From positions 186,001-250,000 of the forward strand of contig NZ_WRPO01000004.1 in assembly GCF_009746585.1 (NCBI RefSeq): a stretch of 64,000 bases of DNA, given 5' to 3'. The translations under genes and the position numbers were made by a program. This document shows positions 1 through 11,045 of the stretch, in pieces. The number at the start of each line of letters is the position of its first letter. Within the stretch, counting starts at the first letter, position 1. The notes under the pieces were generated by a model. The model made no database searches. It was not told the DNA's origin and saw nothing but the letters and a program-made list of their open reading frames with translations. The stretch is from Novosphingobium aquimarinum (GTDB lineage: Bacteria; Pseudomonadota; Alphaproteobacteria; Sphingomonadales; Sphingomonadaceae).

Positions 1-314
1 CTCAGCGTCTTGCAGGTGCTGTCGGGGATCTGCGCGCCGCGCACCGCGAAGCTGGAGCCGGCGGGCACCGGCTTGCCGATGACGAGATCGCCCAGCCCTT
101 CGAGAGTGATGGTGTCGCTCGGCGCGGTGGATGCCGAGGTGCCCTGCGTCTCGCTCGACGCCATTCCGGACGGCAGCGCGGGAGCGGAGGGCATCGCCGC
201 TTCGCTCGCCAGCCCGGCGTCATCGCTCGCGGCGGGTTCGGGGGAGGAACAGGCCGACACCAGCACGAGAGCCAGAGGTACGGCAAGCGGGGTAAGGGAA
301 AGCCAGGTCTTCAT
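1..314 (-). CDS. Putative lipoprotein, C-terminus beyond window
   Basis: The frame opens at an ATG whose first base is at 314 and stays open to the window edge, so only about 104 N-terminal residues are visible. The protein begins MKTWLSLTPLAVPLALVLVS followed by ACSS, a signal peptide with a lipobox whose cysteine would be lipidated, so it is probably anchored in the outer membrane. After the cysteine comes an Ala/Ser/Pro/Glu-rich linker (about residues 23-65), then a more globular stretch containing GDLVIGKPVPAGSSFAV. I do not recognise the globular part. Lipobox and start are read directly; the membrane location is inferred. Confidence 0.7.
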   Translation of the reverse strand, partial: MKTWLSLTPLAVPLALVLVSACSSPEPAASDDAGLASEAAMPSAPALPSGMASSETQGTSASTAPSDTITLEGLGDLVIGKPVPAGSSFAVRGAQIPDSTCKTL

Positions 315-399
315 GCCGCGCAAAGCGCACGACACGGCCAAGCGTTCCCACGGCCCGTCGCATGCGTGTCCCCAAGGTGCGTAATTTGCCTCCCATTCC

Positions 400-634
400 T
401 TCGTCATCCCCGCGCAGGCGGGGATCCAGTGGACGACCGCGAAGATGGATCCCCGCTTTCGCGGGGATGACGAAGTAAGGGGGCGATGCGTGGATTAGGC
501 CGCGAAGATGGATTCCCGCCTGCGCGGGAATGACGAAGGGGGTGGGGCGATGTCCCGCCATTTTACGGTCGCCCGCCATATCCACATCGCCCCTTCCCTC
601 GCCCCGTCACCCCGGACTTGATCCGGGGTCCCGC
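400..634. repeat. Cluster of dispersed palindromic repeats in a gene-free gap
   Basis: The gap 315-748 holds no convincing gene. At 400-475 two copies of the motif GTCATCCCCGC...GCGGGGATCCA face each other. A third copy lies at 505-538 and a related form, GTCACCCCGGACTTGATCC, at 605-634. Each unit is itself a short hairpin. The same family recurs at 3881-3960, 31551-31640, 33551-33587 and 36810-36893. Such elements are common between genes in proteobacteria and are probably non-autonomous. No regularly spaced array is present, so this is not a CRISPR. Confidence 0.8.
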
Positions 635-748
635 TTCAACCCCGACAGCGCGTCCGAAGGTGACAAAGGTGACACACCCGATTTCGCAAGATCCTGCCCC
701 ATCACCCTGAACCAAAACGATTTCCCGCCAAAAACCCAGGGTAACACC

Positions 749-1309
749 TCAGCCGTCCGTTTCGCCTGTTCCGGGCAGCAGCGGCGGCTCGTCCTCGTCT
801 ACCGGCCAGTCGGCGGAGAGATCGGGTTCGTCCTCCCAGGTCTCGCCGCCGGTCTCGACGCGGTGCAGCAACCCGCGAAAGTCGCCGGGCTCGTACGTCG
901 CGGCATCGCGGGTTGGCGGGGCCTCGGGGCGCAGGAACGCCTCGCGCATCGAGAGCAGTGCCACCGTCAGCCGCTCGTCGAACCGGCGCGAGACGTAGAC
1001 CAGGTCGCCCTTGTGGAAGTGCGGCACTTCGACGCCGTGCAGCGCGCGATCCATCGCCGCTTCGGCGAGCCGGTCGAACGCGGACTGGAACGCCGCCTCC
1101 CACGCCAGATCGAACGGCTGTTCGCGCAGCCGCGCGCGCAGCCGGTAGGCCGACTGCCGCGACATGCCGACGCTGCGCGCCGCCTGCTTGACGCTGTGCG
1201 TGCTCGCCAGCGCCCGCAGGAATGCGGCCTGCCTGCTCGTTGTCCACCCATCCCGCCGCTCCGACGCGGCGGGAACGATCGCCGTCCGGCGTTTGGTTCC
1301 CGTGCTCAT
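749..1309 (-). CDS. Helix-turn-helix domain protein
   Basis: This 186-residue protein has a basic N-terminus and a clear helix-turn-helix near residues 38-57 (SVKQAARSVGMSRQSAYRLR), the type seen in transposase-like and small regulatory proteins. The C-terminal half contains a conserved-looking segment around HGVEVPHFHKGDLVYVSRRF and ends in an acidic tail. DNA binding is inferred from the HTH alone; the target is unknown. It stands alone on its strand downstream of the ribosome-hibernation gene. I take the ATG at 1309 as start because the HTH sits at the usual distance from it. Confidence 0.7.
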   Translation of the reverse strand: MSTGTKRRTAIVPAASERRDGWTTSRQAAFLRALASTHSVKQAARSVGMSRQSAYRLRARLREQPFDLAWEAAFQSAFDRLAEAAMDRALHGVEVPHFHKGDLVYVSRRFDERLTVALLSMREAFLRPEAPPTRDAATYEPGDFRGLLHRVETGGETWEDEPDLSADWPVDEDEPPLLPGTGETDG

Positions 1310-1415
1310 CGACGAGGATAAGGCAGATTTGCGGCGAGTAGGAAAGGTTTGGGGCGCCCTACACCCGCGCGTTAGCTCTACGCGTTACCCTTGCGCATAC
1401 CCCTGCCCCGGCGCG

Positions 1416-1760
1416 TTACAGCGTCTTTTCGGGGCGCGGTTCGTGGCCGTGGCGCTCGGACTTGCCGAAGTGCCGCTCGAGCCGCTGCGCCATCGTGCCC
1501 GCCGCCTTGCGCGCCGCGGCATCGACGGTGTCGGCATGTTCGGTGACCCCGATCGCCCGGCCGCCCGCCGGCCGCGCCTCGATGGTGCAGGCCTTGTCGT
1601 CCGCCCCATGCTTGGGCCCGTTCTCGTCGCGGACATGGATCTCGATCCGCGTCAGCCGATCCTCGAACCGCGCCAACTTGCCCCGCACGCTCTCCTCGAT
1701 CCGTTCGGCGACGTTCTCGGTGCCCATGACGCTGCTGTTGGAATTGAACTGGACCTGCAT
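1416..1760 (-). CDS. HPF/RaiA-family ribosome hibernation factor
   Basis: The 114-residue product has the double-stranded RNA-binding-like fold of the HPF/YfiA family. It starts MQVQFNSNSSVMGTENVAER, continues with a strand-rich segment (RLTRIEIHVRDENG) and ends with a helix carrying basic residues. Family members bind the 30S decoding region and hold ribosomes idle in stationary phase. The long C-terminal dimerisation domain of long HPF is absent, so this is a short form. The frame is open further upstream, but the start at 1760, just after GAGAGGTACCGAAACC, gives the family-typical N-terminus. Confidence 0.75.
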   Translation of the reverse strand: MQVQFNSNSSVMGTENVAERIEESVRGKLARFEDRLTRIEIHVRDENGPKHGADDKACTIEARPAGGRAIGVTEHADTVDAAARKAAGTMAQRLERHFGKSERHGHEPRPEKTL

Positions 1761-1975
1761 GGTTTCGGTACCTCTCGGGTTGTTGTTGTGTCTATCCGAG
1801 ATGGGGAGTGCGGCGCGGGATGGAAGGGCGCGCGGGCCAGGTTGCTCCGCTGGCGGACTTGCCAATCTTGGCGATTATATGAGTGAATTTTATACGGCCT
1901 ATAGGGTGGGAATATTAGGAGTTCAAACGTAGAACACTTGAACGCGACTGCGGGGACGCGAAAGAGATTTTTCGC

Positions 1976-3310
1976 TCATGCAACTTTTTTAGCGCGCGTA
2001 AATTTTGCTATGAGCGAGGGCAACTGATTACTTTTGACGAAGAAGAATTCCGAGAGCCGTTCGGTTGCACACCGGCCAATATCAGCGACGTATTTCAGCA
2101 ACTCGATCTCTCTTTGCCTCGCGGCATCTTCACCGACGAGATCATTCGTCATGTGGCCGAGTCTGAAATTGAACAGACGAGAGAGAGGATCGTCATTGAA
2201 ACTAGCCAACCGACCTTCAACATCTGATGTGCAGCCAATTTTAACAAGCACCTCGCCTTTTTGCCATTGCGGCATAATGGCGAGCAATTTCGGGTCTTCG
2301 CATGCAAATAGGTAGACGTGACATGGAATGGCAATTGGATTGGCCAGACGCTGCACTTGGAGAGGATTCCCAAAGACCGAGACTTGCTCTAGCTTATACT
2401 GACACAAGAGATCAAAGTCGTTACGATCTATTGGCACTATGCTGGTCGACACGTCCCAGCTTTTGGATCGAGCTGTTGGCATTGACGCTTTCGTCATTGG
2501 AGGGTTGAGAAACCTCCATGCTCGCACCGCTCGGAGCCCCAACGGCCAGCGAAAATTGCCGTTAAGATAATTGTCATCGTTATCGAAATGCGAGGCAGCG
2601 AGCACGTTATCATTCTCAAGATTTACCAGCTCGTTACTCAGTTCGTATACACCATGGACCAAACCCTCGTCGCCATCTGCAATATGGCGTGACTTATAGT
2701 GGCTCACAAAGCATATAACGAAGTATCGTTCAGCTTGATTTGCTAAACGCCGAGCAGTACCATCTTTCGGAAACCCGAGCGCTCCCCAGTCTTCGGGTGA
2801 AAATCCCCAAACTCTCGTGACATGACAGTCTTCAGCCGTAGTAATGTTGTCGAGATTGACGACAATCGACGAGTCGGCCGGACCGCATCGATAAACCTCT
2901 TCGCTCCACATTTCACGAACGTAGAAAGTCCGGGCAACTTCAGTATCGGAGTGGATAAAACCATAGTTATCGCAGTAGGCGACATACTCACTGTACAGCA
3001 TCTCGTACTGCTTATCATGCGGATAAATTGGCTTAAATCCGGCATTGATGATCTTTGGCTTGAAGTGATCTGTGACCGGAGATTTATTTTTCGAGTACTT
3101 TAATATCGAATTGCCCTTTGCGCCGCACCATTTCAACGGCGCAAAAATCCACTTACCATCCTGCCGAAAACCAACTTGGTGTGTCGCATTCTTAACTCTG
3201 TCGTGGTGAAATCTCCGCTCCTGTTCTGAACCTTCACCCATTGCGTGTAGACGCAACAAGTTATCAATCACGTCAGTGGCGGCCGTCGATACTTCTACTC
3301 CGTCGATCAC
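1976..3310 (-). CDS. Low-GC protein with C-terminal GIY-YIG-like (T5orf172/Mug113) domain
   Basis: This 444-residue protein is clearly richer in A+T than its neighbours, a sign of transfer. Its last 120 residues fit the T5orf172/Mug113 branch of GIY-YIG nucleases: a VYLFA strand near residue 333, then VLVKIGCTSDVEGRLASFN with the usual Arg, then a helix and a Glu-containing FF segment before the end. The first 320 residues, rich in Tyr, Trp and Asp, are not recognised. The start is a GTG with AGGA about ten bases before it and an in-frame stop just upstream. A role as DNA endonuclease or accessory defence protein is possible but is inference. It lies beside a broken copy of the thiC end. Confidence 0.65.
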   Translation of the reverse strand: MIDGVEVSTAATDVIDNLLRLHAMGEGSEQERRFHHDRVKNATHQVGFRQDGKWIFAPLKWCGAKGNSILKYSKNKSPVTDHFKPKIINAGFKPIYPHDKQYEMLYSEYVAYCDNYGFIHSDTEVARTFYVREMWSEEVYRCGPADSSIVVNLDNITTAEDCHVTRVWGFSPEDWGALGFPKDGTARRLANQAERYFVICFVSHYKSRHIADGDEGLVHGVYELSNELVNLENDNVLAASHFDNDDNYLNGNFRWPLGLRAVRAWRFLNPPMTKASMPTARSKSWDVSTSIVPIDRNDFDLLCQYKLEQVSVFGNPLQVQRLANPIAIPCHVYLFACEDPKLLAIMPQWQKGEVLVKIGCTSDVEGRLASFNDDPLSRLFNFRLGHMTNDLVGEDAARQREIELLKYVADIGRCATERLSEFFFVKSNQLPSLIAKFTRAKKVA

Positions 3311-3412
3311 ATCAACATCCTAAACTTGCGCCCACCACTACATCAGATAATCGTAGAACGCGAAGTGGATCACCCCCCCCTTGCAAATACAACTTCTCAG
3401 CCTTCTCCCAAG

Positions 3413-3526
3413 AAACTTCGCTCGTTTTCTCCATGCCTTCGCACGCTGCTCGATGTTCTCGGTGGCGAGGTAGCCGTCCGAGTTCTTCCTAGCGGCGAAG
3501 TTACGCGTCCGGCGCGATCTTCATGC
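3413..3526 (-). pseudogene. Decayed remnant of the thiC 3' end
   Basis: This stretch reads like the last codons of thiC found intact at about 4041-4184. Shared blocks include TTCTCCATGCCTTCGC, GATGTTCTCGGTGGCGAGGT and GTCCGAGTTCT. Compared with the real gene it lacks about 25 bases in the middle and carries point changes, including a stop in the thiC frame. It ends where the DUF2442 gene ends. The arrangement suggests that DNA inserted at the thiC 3' end supplied a new end and displaced the old one, but simple tandem duplication is also possible. Confidence 0.7.
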
Positions 3527-3781
3527 CACCTTCGGCGCTGACGCCCCGCGCAAAAACCCTTCCGTACTCAGGTCTTCGTCGATCTGCGGCCAATGAATAC
3601 CGTAGCCGCCTCCGCACGTCTGCCACTCGGCGCGCTGGTCGGAAGTGGCGTGCGCAAGGCGCGGATACCACGCGAGTGGCACCGATATCGTGCGTCCGTC
3701 CATCAGGTCGACGATCAGGCTTTCGTCGGTGCAGCGTACGTCGCTGACACGCTCATCGGCCACTTTGTCCAAAAAAGTCAT
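3521..3781 (-). CDS. DUF2442 family protein
   Basis: The 86-residue product shows the DUF2442 pattern: VRCTDESLIVDLMDGRTISV followed by PLAWYPRL and the GYGIHWPQIDEDLS block. DUF2442 proteins are usually encoded just after a DUF4160 gene in pairs resembling toxin-antitoxin modules and are mobile between genomes. Here the start overlaps the end of a DUF4160-like fragment (3753-3880), matching that layout. With the partner cut short the pair is probably not functional. The extra C-terminal residues reach into the thiC remnant. Confidence 0.75.
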   Translation of the reverse strand: MTFLDKVADERVSDVRCTDESLIVDLMDGRTISVPLAWYPRLAHATSDQRAEWQTCGGGYGIHWPQIDEDLSTEGFLRGASAPKVA

Positions 3782-3880
3782 GCCATGCCTCCAGCGACTG
3801 CTCGCGATGTTCGGCTACGAGCGTCAGTATGCCATTGAACTCCTTTGGACGGAAGCCACGGCTCCCGGCGATGCACGCCC
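3753..3880 (-). pseudogene. Truncated DUF4160 partner (3' end only)
   Basis: Read on the minus strand, the frame gives SRGFRPKEFNGILTLVAEHR and then EQSLEAWHDFFGQ before a stop that overlaps the DUF2442 start. This matches the usual C-terminus of DUF4160 proteins (GF...I..LV..H...LL..WH.FFG). No start codon or N-terminal half is present; upstream sequence becomes the palindromic repeat at 3881-3960. It is therefore a 5'-deleted remnant. The family assignment comes from a short segment and is moderate. Confidence 0.5.
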
Positions 3881-3960
3881 TTCGTCACCCCGGGCTCGAC
3901 CCGGGGTCCCGCTTCTGCCAGATGCCTAGCTGGACCCCGGATCAAGTCCGGGGTGACGAA
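3881..3960. repeat. Inverted pair of dispersed palindromic repeats
   Basis: Two arms, TTCGTCACCCCGGGCTCGAC and its near-inverse TCAAGTCCGGGGTGACGAA, face each other across about 35 bases. This is the same family as the copies at 605-634 and 33551-33587. It sits between the thiC stop and the truncated DUF4160 fragment and may be the break point of that truncation. Confidence 0.75.
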
Positions 3961-3985
3961 AAGTGATGCGCTGGTGTTACCGCTC

Positions 3986-6744
<2,759 letters not shown>

Positions 6745-6980
6745 CGCGGGCCTCGCGGGTCGGGATGGGAAAGAGCGCCACGCCTCCCTCAATTGCGCGG
6801 GGTCCTTTTGACCCATTGAAATAAGTGCCGATTTTTCCGATAGTTGCTCGTCGATCCCAAAGTAGGAAACATTCTGACGGAAAAAATCGCCATTTCCTCA
6901 GGATTTTTTTGTACGGAGCGTCTAGGCGCGGACTGGGGGCGCAGGAAGCGGATTGGGTCGCGTAGGAAAAGGGAGGGTAC

Positions 6981-7421
6981 ATGGTCTGGACCATTACCAA
7001 ATCACTCGTCGATGACATGCCGGCCGAGTCCGCGCGTGCGACGATTGCGCGCGTGATCGAAAGCTTCCGATCGATGGATGAGAGCGGATTCGAAGCCTTG
7101 CTCGCGCCGGACATCGTCGCCTTCCTGCCCTGCGACGAGATCGGGCTGCGACGTTCGGAAGGGCGCGACGCCGTCATGGCGCAATTCCGCAAGCTGTTTG
7201 CCGAACTGCGCGCGAATGGCAGCGATTCGATCGCGGTGCGCCAGACGCGGCTGGAACTGAAGAGCTGGGGCGACACCGCCATGGCCACTTTCGAGCTGGA
7301 AGGCGAGCTGCGCGCGGGATGCCGCACGATCGTGTTGCGGCGCGACGAGGGCGAGTGGCGGATCGTCCACTTGCACGCTTCGACGACGGCAGAGCCCGAG
7401 CCTGCGGCATTGCCTGCCTGA
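6981..7421 (+). CDS. NTF2-like/SnoaL-type protein
   Basis: The 146-residue product fits the small cone-shaped NTF2/SnoaL/DUF4440 family: an N-terminal helix (SARATIARVIESFRSMD), the F..LLAPDIV.F block, and a strand pair ending in EGEWRIVHLHAS. Members range from isomerases to simple binding proteins, and no catalytic residues can be assigned. A GGGAGG ribosome site precedes the ATG. The leader 6745-6980 is AT-richer than its surroundings and probably holds the promoter. Substrate and partner are unknown. Confidence 0.7.
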   Translation: MVWTITKSLVDDMPAESARATIARVIESFRSMDESGFEALLAPDIVAFLPCDEIGLRRSEGRDAVMAQFRKLFAELRANGSDSIAVRQTRLELKSWGDTAMATFELEGELRAGCRTIVLRRDEGEWRIVHLHASTTAEPEPAALPA

Positions 7422-7541
7422 CGCCCGCTGCCCGACGTCTGCCTGCCCGAGAACCGCCTCACGATTGCTGCACAATGTGACCCGGCAGCGGCCACTCCGC
7501 CGCCGCTTGCCGTGGCCGGCCGGCGACCTCACATCGTCACC

Positions 7542-8162
7542 ATGCCGCCACTTTCGACGCATTCCGAACCCGATCAGGCGAACGAGACGCTCGAAGCGCT
7601 GCTCGCGCGCATTCGCGGCTGTCGCCACTGCACCAGCGTCTTGCCGCACGAGCCGCGCCCCTTCGTCCAGGCCGCGCCCGGCGCACGCCTGCTGATCATC
7701 GGTCAGGCGCCGGGCAGCAAGGTCCATGCGAGCGGGATCGGCTGGGACGATGCCAGCGGCGACCGCTTGCGCGATTGGCTGGGGCTGGACAAGGCGCGCT
7801 TCTACGACCCCGAACTCGTCGCGCAGATGCCTTCGGGGTTCTGCTATCCCGGCAAAGGCGATGGCGGCGATCTGCCGCCCAGGCCGGAGTGCGCGCCGCT
7901 ATGGCACGCACCCCTCCTCGAACGGCTGCCGAACCTGCGGCTGGTCCTGCTCGTCGGTCGCTATGCCCAGGTGCTTTACCTGAGCCCGGCGCTGCGCCGC
8001 TCGATGACCGAGACGGTGCGTCGCTGGCAAGACATGCCAGATCCCTACTTCCCGCTGCCCCATCCCGCCTGGCGCAGCCGGCTGTGGATGGCCAAGCATC
8101 CCTGGTTCGAAGCCGAGGTCCTGCCGGCGCTGCGCAAGCGCATCGCCGAAGCGCTTGCCTGA
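7542..8162 (+). CDS. Uracil-DNA glycosylase-family protein
   Basis: The 206-residue protein belongs to the uracil-DNA glycosylase-like superfamily (COG1573 type). It has an N-terminal CRHC pair, the first motif LLIIGQAPGSKVHASG, and the second motif near the end, FPLPHPAWRS. Family members remove uracil or damaged bases in repair. Only two of the four cysteines typical of Fe-S UDGs are obvious, so it looks like the non-cluster relative common in proteobacteria. The ATG at 7542 is preferred over an in-frame GTG at 7512 because the conserved region starts shortly after it. Confidence 0.8.
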   Translation: MPPLSTHSEPDQANETLEALLARIRGCRHCTSVLPHEPRPFVQAAPGARLLIIGQAPGSKVHASGIGWDDASGDRLRDWLGLDKARFYDPELVAQMPSGFCYPGKGDGGDLPPRPECAPLWHAPLLERLPNLRLVLLVGRYAQVLYLSPALRRSMTETVRRWQDMPDPYFPLPHPAWRSRLWMAKHPWFEAEVLPALRKRIAEALA

Positions 8163-8216
8163 ACCGCTTGACGCGCGCCGCGCTAAGAACGCGCCGCGCT
8201 CAAAACGTGGCCGGGT

Positions 8217-9059
8217 TCAGAACGTGTAAGTGACGCCGCCGCCGAACGAGAACTGGCTCGCCTTGCCGCGGATCGCGGTATAGGGATTGTCCTTGCCGTC
8301 GTTAAGCATGCGGCCGTAGCTTGCCAGGCCGAACAGCGCGAAGCCACCGTCCAGGATATTGCCGTTGAGGTCGTACCCTCCCAGCAGGCCCACGTTCCAG
8401 CTGTCCCAGCCGCCTTTGGCATTGTAGACCGGGAGCCCGCTCGCAGTGGCCTGGGCCGGGCTCACCGAATAGTAGTAATCCGCGAAATCGTCGTCGACGT
8501 GCCGGGCGCTCAGGCTCAGCGTCACCAGCGCGCCGCGGCTCAGCGGCGTGACGTAGCTGATGCCGGGATTCCAGGTCATGCCGCCATATGCGCCATTGAT
8601 ATCCCACTTCACATCGGCCGACAGCGTCAGCGTGTCGTAATCGTTGAGCACTTTGTAAGCGGAAACACCGCCATTCACGCCGATCTCGATCGCCGTGTCG
8701 AGCTTGCCGGCAGCTTTCACCACCGGATCCTTGATTTGCCGCGCGCGATTGAAGGAAACCGTCGCCACTGGGCCCAGTGACACGCCGAAGCGCGGATCGT
8801 CACCGTCGGGAATCAAGTCGAGCGCAATGCCGCCCGGACGCGGATTGATCCCCACGCCTTTGAGACTGCCCTGCACTAGCGGAAAGGGCGTGACCACTTC
8901 GTCGTCCGACCCATCGTAACTCGGGTTGACGATGATGCCCGCACCCACGAGCAGATAATCGCCATCCAGCGCGCTGTCTTCGGGCGCGCTTGCCGTCTGG
9001 GCCAGAGCAGGCATCGGGACCAACAAGGCCACGGCGGCGAACTTGACGAGCTTCAACAT
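8217..9059 (-). CDS. MipA/OmpV family outer-membrane protein
   Basis: The 280-residue product starts with a signal peptide (MLKLVKFAAVALLVPMPALA, cut after AQ). The rest shows alternating strands typical of a beta barrel and ends in ...GGGVTYTF, a C-terminal Phe as required by outer-membrane assembly. The block YDGSDDEVVTPFPLVQG near the mature N-terminus is a MipA/OmpV hallmark. E. coli MipA scaffolds murein enzymes; other members are porin-like. The specific role here is unknown. It is a single gene with its own upstream region. Confidence 0.85.
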   Translation of the reverse strand: MLKLVKFAAVALLVPMPALAQTASAPEDSALDGDYLLVGAGIIVNPSYDGSDDEVVTPFPLVQGSLKGVGINPRPGGIALDLIPDGDDPRFGVSLGPVATVSFNRARQIKDPVVKAAGKLDTAIEIGVNGGVSAYKVLNDYDTLTLSADVKWDINGAYGGMTWNPGISYVTPLSRGALVTLSLSARHVDDDFADYYYSVSPAQATASGLPVYNAKGGWDSWNVGLLGGYDLNGNILDGGFALFGLASYGRMLNDGKDNPYTAIRGKASQFSFGGGVTYTF

Positions 9060-9175
9060 TAAGATTCCCTCATTTCCAACGTGCAGCTAACGCGCCTTAG
9101 GGACGGCGGTTGCATGACGTGAGGATCCCGCCTGTTCGCCGGGATCGGTATTGACTGCTAAATTCGCGCTCCGGC

Positions 9176-9715
9176 TTAATCCGCAGCGACCGGCAAAGTG
9201 TCAGCACCCTGCCCGAGTTTGCGTTGCATGATGAAGACATCGAGCCACTTGCCGTGCTTCCACCCAGCCGCGGCGAGCGTCCCGACCGGAAAGTAGCCGG
9301 CGCGGGCATGCAGCACCACCGAAGCCGGCTCGGTCCCGGCGATCACTGCGAAGGCCTGGCGAAACCCGCGCGCTTCGCAGGCATCGATCAGCGCGCCGAT
9401 CAGGCCGGTTCCGACGCCCTGTCCGACGCTGTCATACCGCACGTAGACATTGGTTTCGCAGGAATAGAGGTAGCCGGCACGATCTGCGTAGGAATTGGCG
9501 TGGGCAAAGCCGAGCACGCGGCCGTCGTCGTCGCGAGTCACCAGCCAGGGATAGTTTCCGGCTTCGGCGCGGCGCATCCGCTCCGCCATCGTCGCGGCGT
9601 CGGGCGCTTCGGTCTCGAAGCTGGCCGTGCTTTCGATCACGTAATGCGCGTAGATATCCGCGATTGCAGCGGCATCCTCGATCGAGGCTTCGCAAACTGT
9701 GAGCAAAACAGACAT
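9176..9715 (-). CDS. GNAT N-acetyltransferase, phosphinothricin-acetyltransferase type
   Basis: The product (about 179 residues) has the GNAT acetyl-CoA loop in the form SVGQGVGTGLIGALIDACEA. It also has Pat/Bar-type blocks: IADIYAHYVIESTASFETEA at the N-terminus, GYLYSCETNVYVR before the loop, and a late ARAGYFPVGTLAAAGWKHGK. Such enzymes acetylate amino groups of small molecules including phosphinothricin or methionine sulfoximine; the native substrate cannot be read. An ATG at 9727 in the same frame is an alternative start. It is divergent from crtY across 130 bases. Confidence 0.85.
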   Translation of the reverse strand: MSVLLTVCEASIEDAAAIADIYAHYVIESTASFETEAPDAATMAERMRRAEAGNYPWLVTRDDDGRVLGFAHANSYADRAGYLYSCETNVYVRYDSVGQGVGTGLIGALIDACEARGFRQAFAVIAGTEPASVVLHARAGYFPVGTLAAAGWKHGKWLDVFIMQRKLGQGADTLPVAAD

Positions 9716-9845
9716 CACCGGCAACATGCAGCAATTCTATCACGTTGCCAAGTTGTGCAATGCAGCATTATGGCGCCGTACTGGATCGATACACGGCAAC
9801 ACAAATCCAAGACGGATTGCCACTGAGGCCAGCCATGCTACTGCC

Positions 9846-11045
9846 ATGACGATGTCCTCGCGCAAACCCGACATCGCCATTCTGGGCGGCGGCCTGTCCG
9901 GCGGGCTGATGGCGCTGGCGCTGGCGGCGCGTCGTCCCGAGCTGAACGTAGTCGTGATCGAACGCGGCGAACGTCTGGGGGGCGCGCATGTCTGGTCGTT
10001 CTTCGCCAGCGATGTCGCGGACGAGGACCGGGCTCTGGTCGATCCCTTCGTGGTGAAGGCGTGGGATGGCTACGACATCCTGTTTCCGGGCCGCGCCCGC
10101 CGGCTGACCACGCCCTACCGAAGCACGACGAGCACCGCGCTCGACCGTGCGGTGCGCGCCGCGTTGCCGGACGGCGCGATCCACTGCGGCGTCGAGGTAA
10201 CCGCGGCAAGCGCCACCTCGGTGACGCTGGACGACGGGCGCACGATAAAAGCCGGCGCCGTGATCGACGCGCGCGGTCCCCGCGCCTTACCGCACATGAT
10301 CGGCGGCTGGCAAAAGTTCGCCGGGCGATTGCTGCGCCTGTCCGCGCCGCATGGGCTTGTCCGTCCCGTGGTCATGGACGCGACCGTCCCGCAGATCGAC
10401 GGCTATCGCTTCGTCTACTGCCTGCCGTTTTCGGACACCGAAGTCTTCGTCGAGGACACTTACTATTCCGACGGCCCCGGTCTCGACGTCCCCCGGTTGC
10501 ACGCGCGGATCGCCGAGTATGCCGCGCGGCGCGGCTGGCAGGTCGAGAGCCATGCGATGGACGAGACCGGCGTCCTGCCGGTGGTCGCGGGGGGCGATTT
10601 CGAGGCGTTCTGGCGCGCGGCCAGCCAAGGCCCGGCCTTGGCCGGAGCGCGGGCCGGGCTGTTCCACCCCCTCACCAGCTACTCGCTGCCCGATGCCGTG
10701 CGCTTCGCCAGTGTCCTTAGTACACTCGACAGTGTCTCCGCAGACGCTCTAGGGACGTTCACTCGCGATTGGGCTGCCAGACACTGGCGCAAGGGGCGTT
10801 TCTACAGAATGTTGAGCCGGATGCTTTTCGGCGCCGCCGAACCCGACCAGCGCTGGCGCGTGCTGGCGCGGCACTACGGCTTGTCAGAACCCCTCATCGA
10901 ACGCTTCTACGCCGGCCGCTCGACGCGGGCGGACATGATGCGCGTCCTGGCCGGCAAACCGCCGGTCCCGATCGGCAGTGCCGTGGCGAGCCTTGCCGGA
11001 CACGGCCGGCCCATTGGCAGCCTTGCCGGGGAGATCGGCTCATGA
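9846..11045 (+). CDS. crtY: Lycopene beta-cyclase CrtY
   Basis: CrtY closes both ends of lycopene to give beta-carotene, using a flavin held in a Rossmann fold. The 399-residue product starts with the dinucleotide motif DIAILGGGLSGGLMALALAA. It carries family blocks GGAHVWSFF near residue 45, VEDTYYSD in the middle and FHPLTSYSLPDAVRFA near residue 280. It is the first gene of a tight carotenoid operon, and its stop overlaps the crtI start (ATGA). The frame is open upstream, but the ATG at 9846 puts the Rossmann motif at the usual distance from the start. Confidence 0.95.
   Translation: MTMSSRKPDIAILGGGLSGGLMALALAARRPELNVVVIERGERLGGAHVWSFFASDVADEDRALVDPFVVKAWDGYDILFPGRARRLTTPYRSTTSTALDRAVRAALPDGAIHCGVEVTAASATSVTLDDGRTIKAGAVIDARGPRALPHMIGGWQKFAGRLLRLSAPHGLVRPVVMDATVPQIDGYRFVYCLPFSDTEVFVEDTYYSDGPGLDVPRLHARIAEYAARRGWQVESHAMDETGVLPVVAGGDFEAFWRAASQGPALAGARAGLFHPLTSYSLPDAVRFASVLSTLDSVSADALGTFTRDWAARHWRKGRFYRMLSRMLFGAAEPDQRWRVLARHYGLSEPLIERFYAGRSTRADMMRVLAGKPPVPIGSAVASLAGHGRPIGSLAGEIGS

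Noticed and set aside
400..538. Closely spaced repeats resembling a short CRISPR array
   Set aside because: The units alternate in orientation, are themselves palindromic, differ in spacing and recur singly across the window, with no cas genes.
9728..9845. A -35/-10-like pair (TTGCCA...TTATGG) upstream of crtY
   Set aside because: The match is weak and similar pairs occur by chance in this AT-richer gap, so no promoter is annotated.
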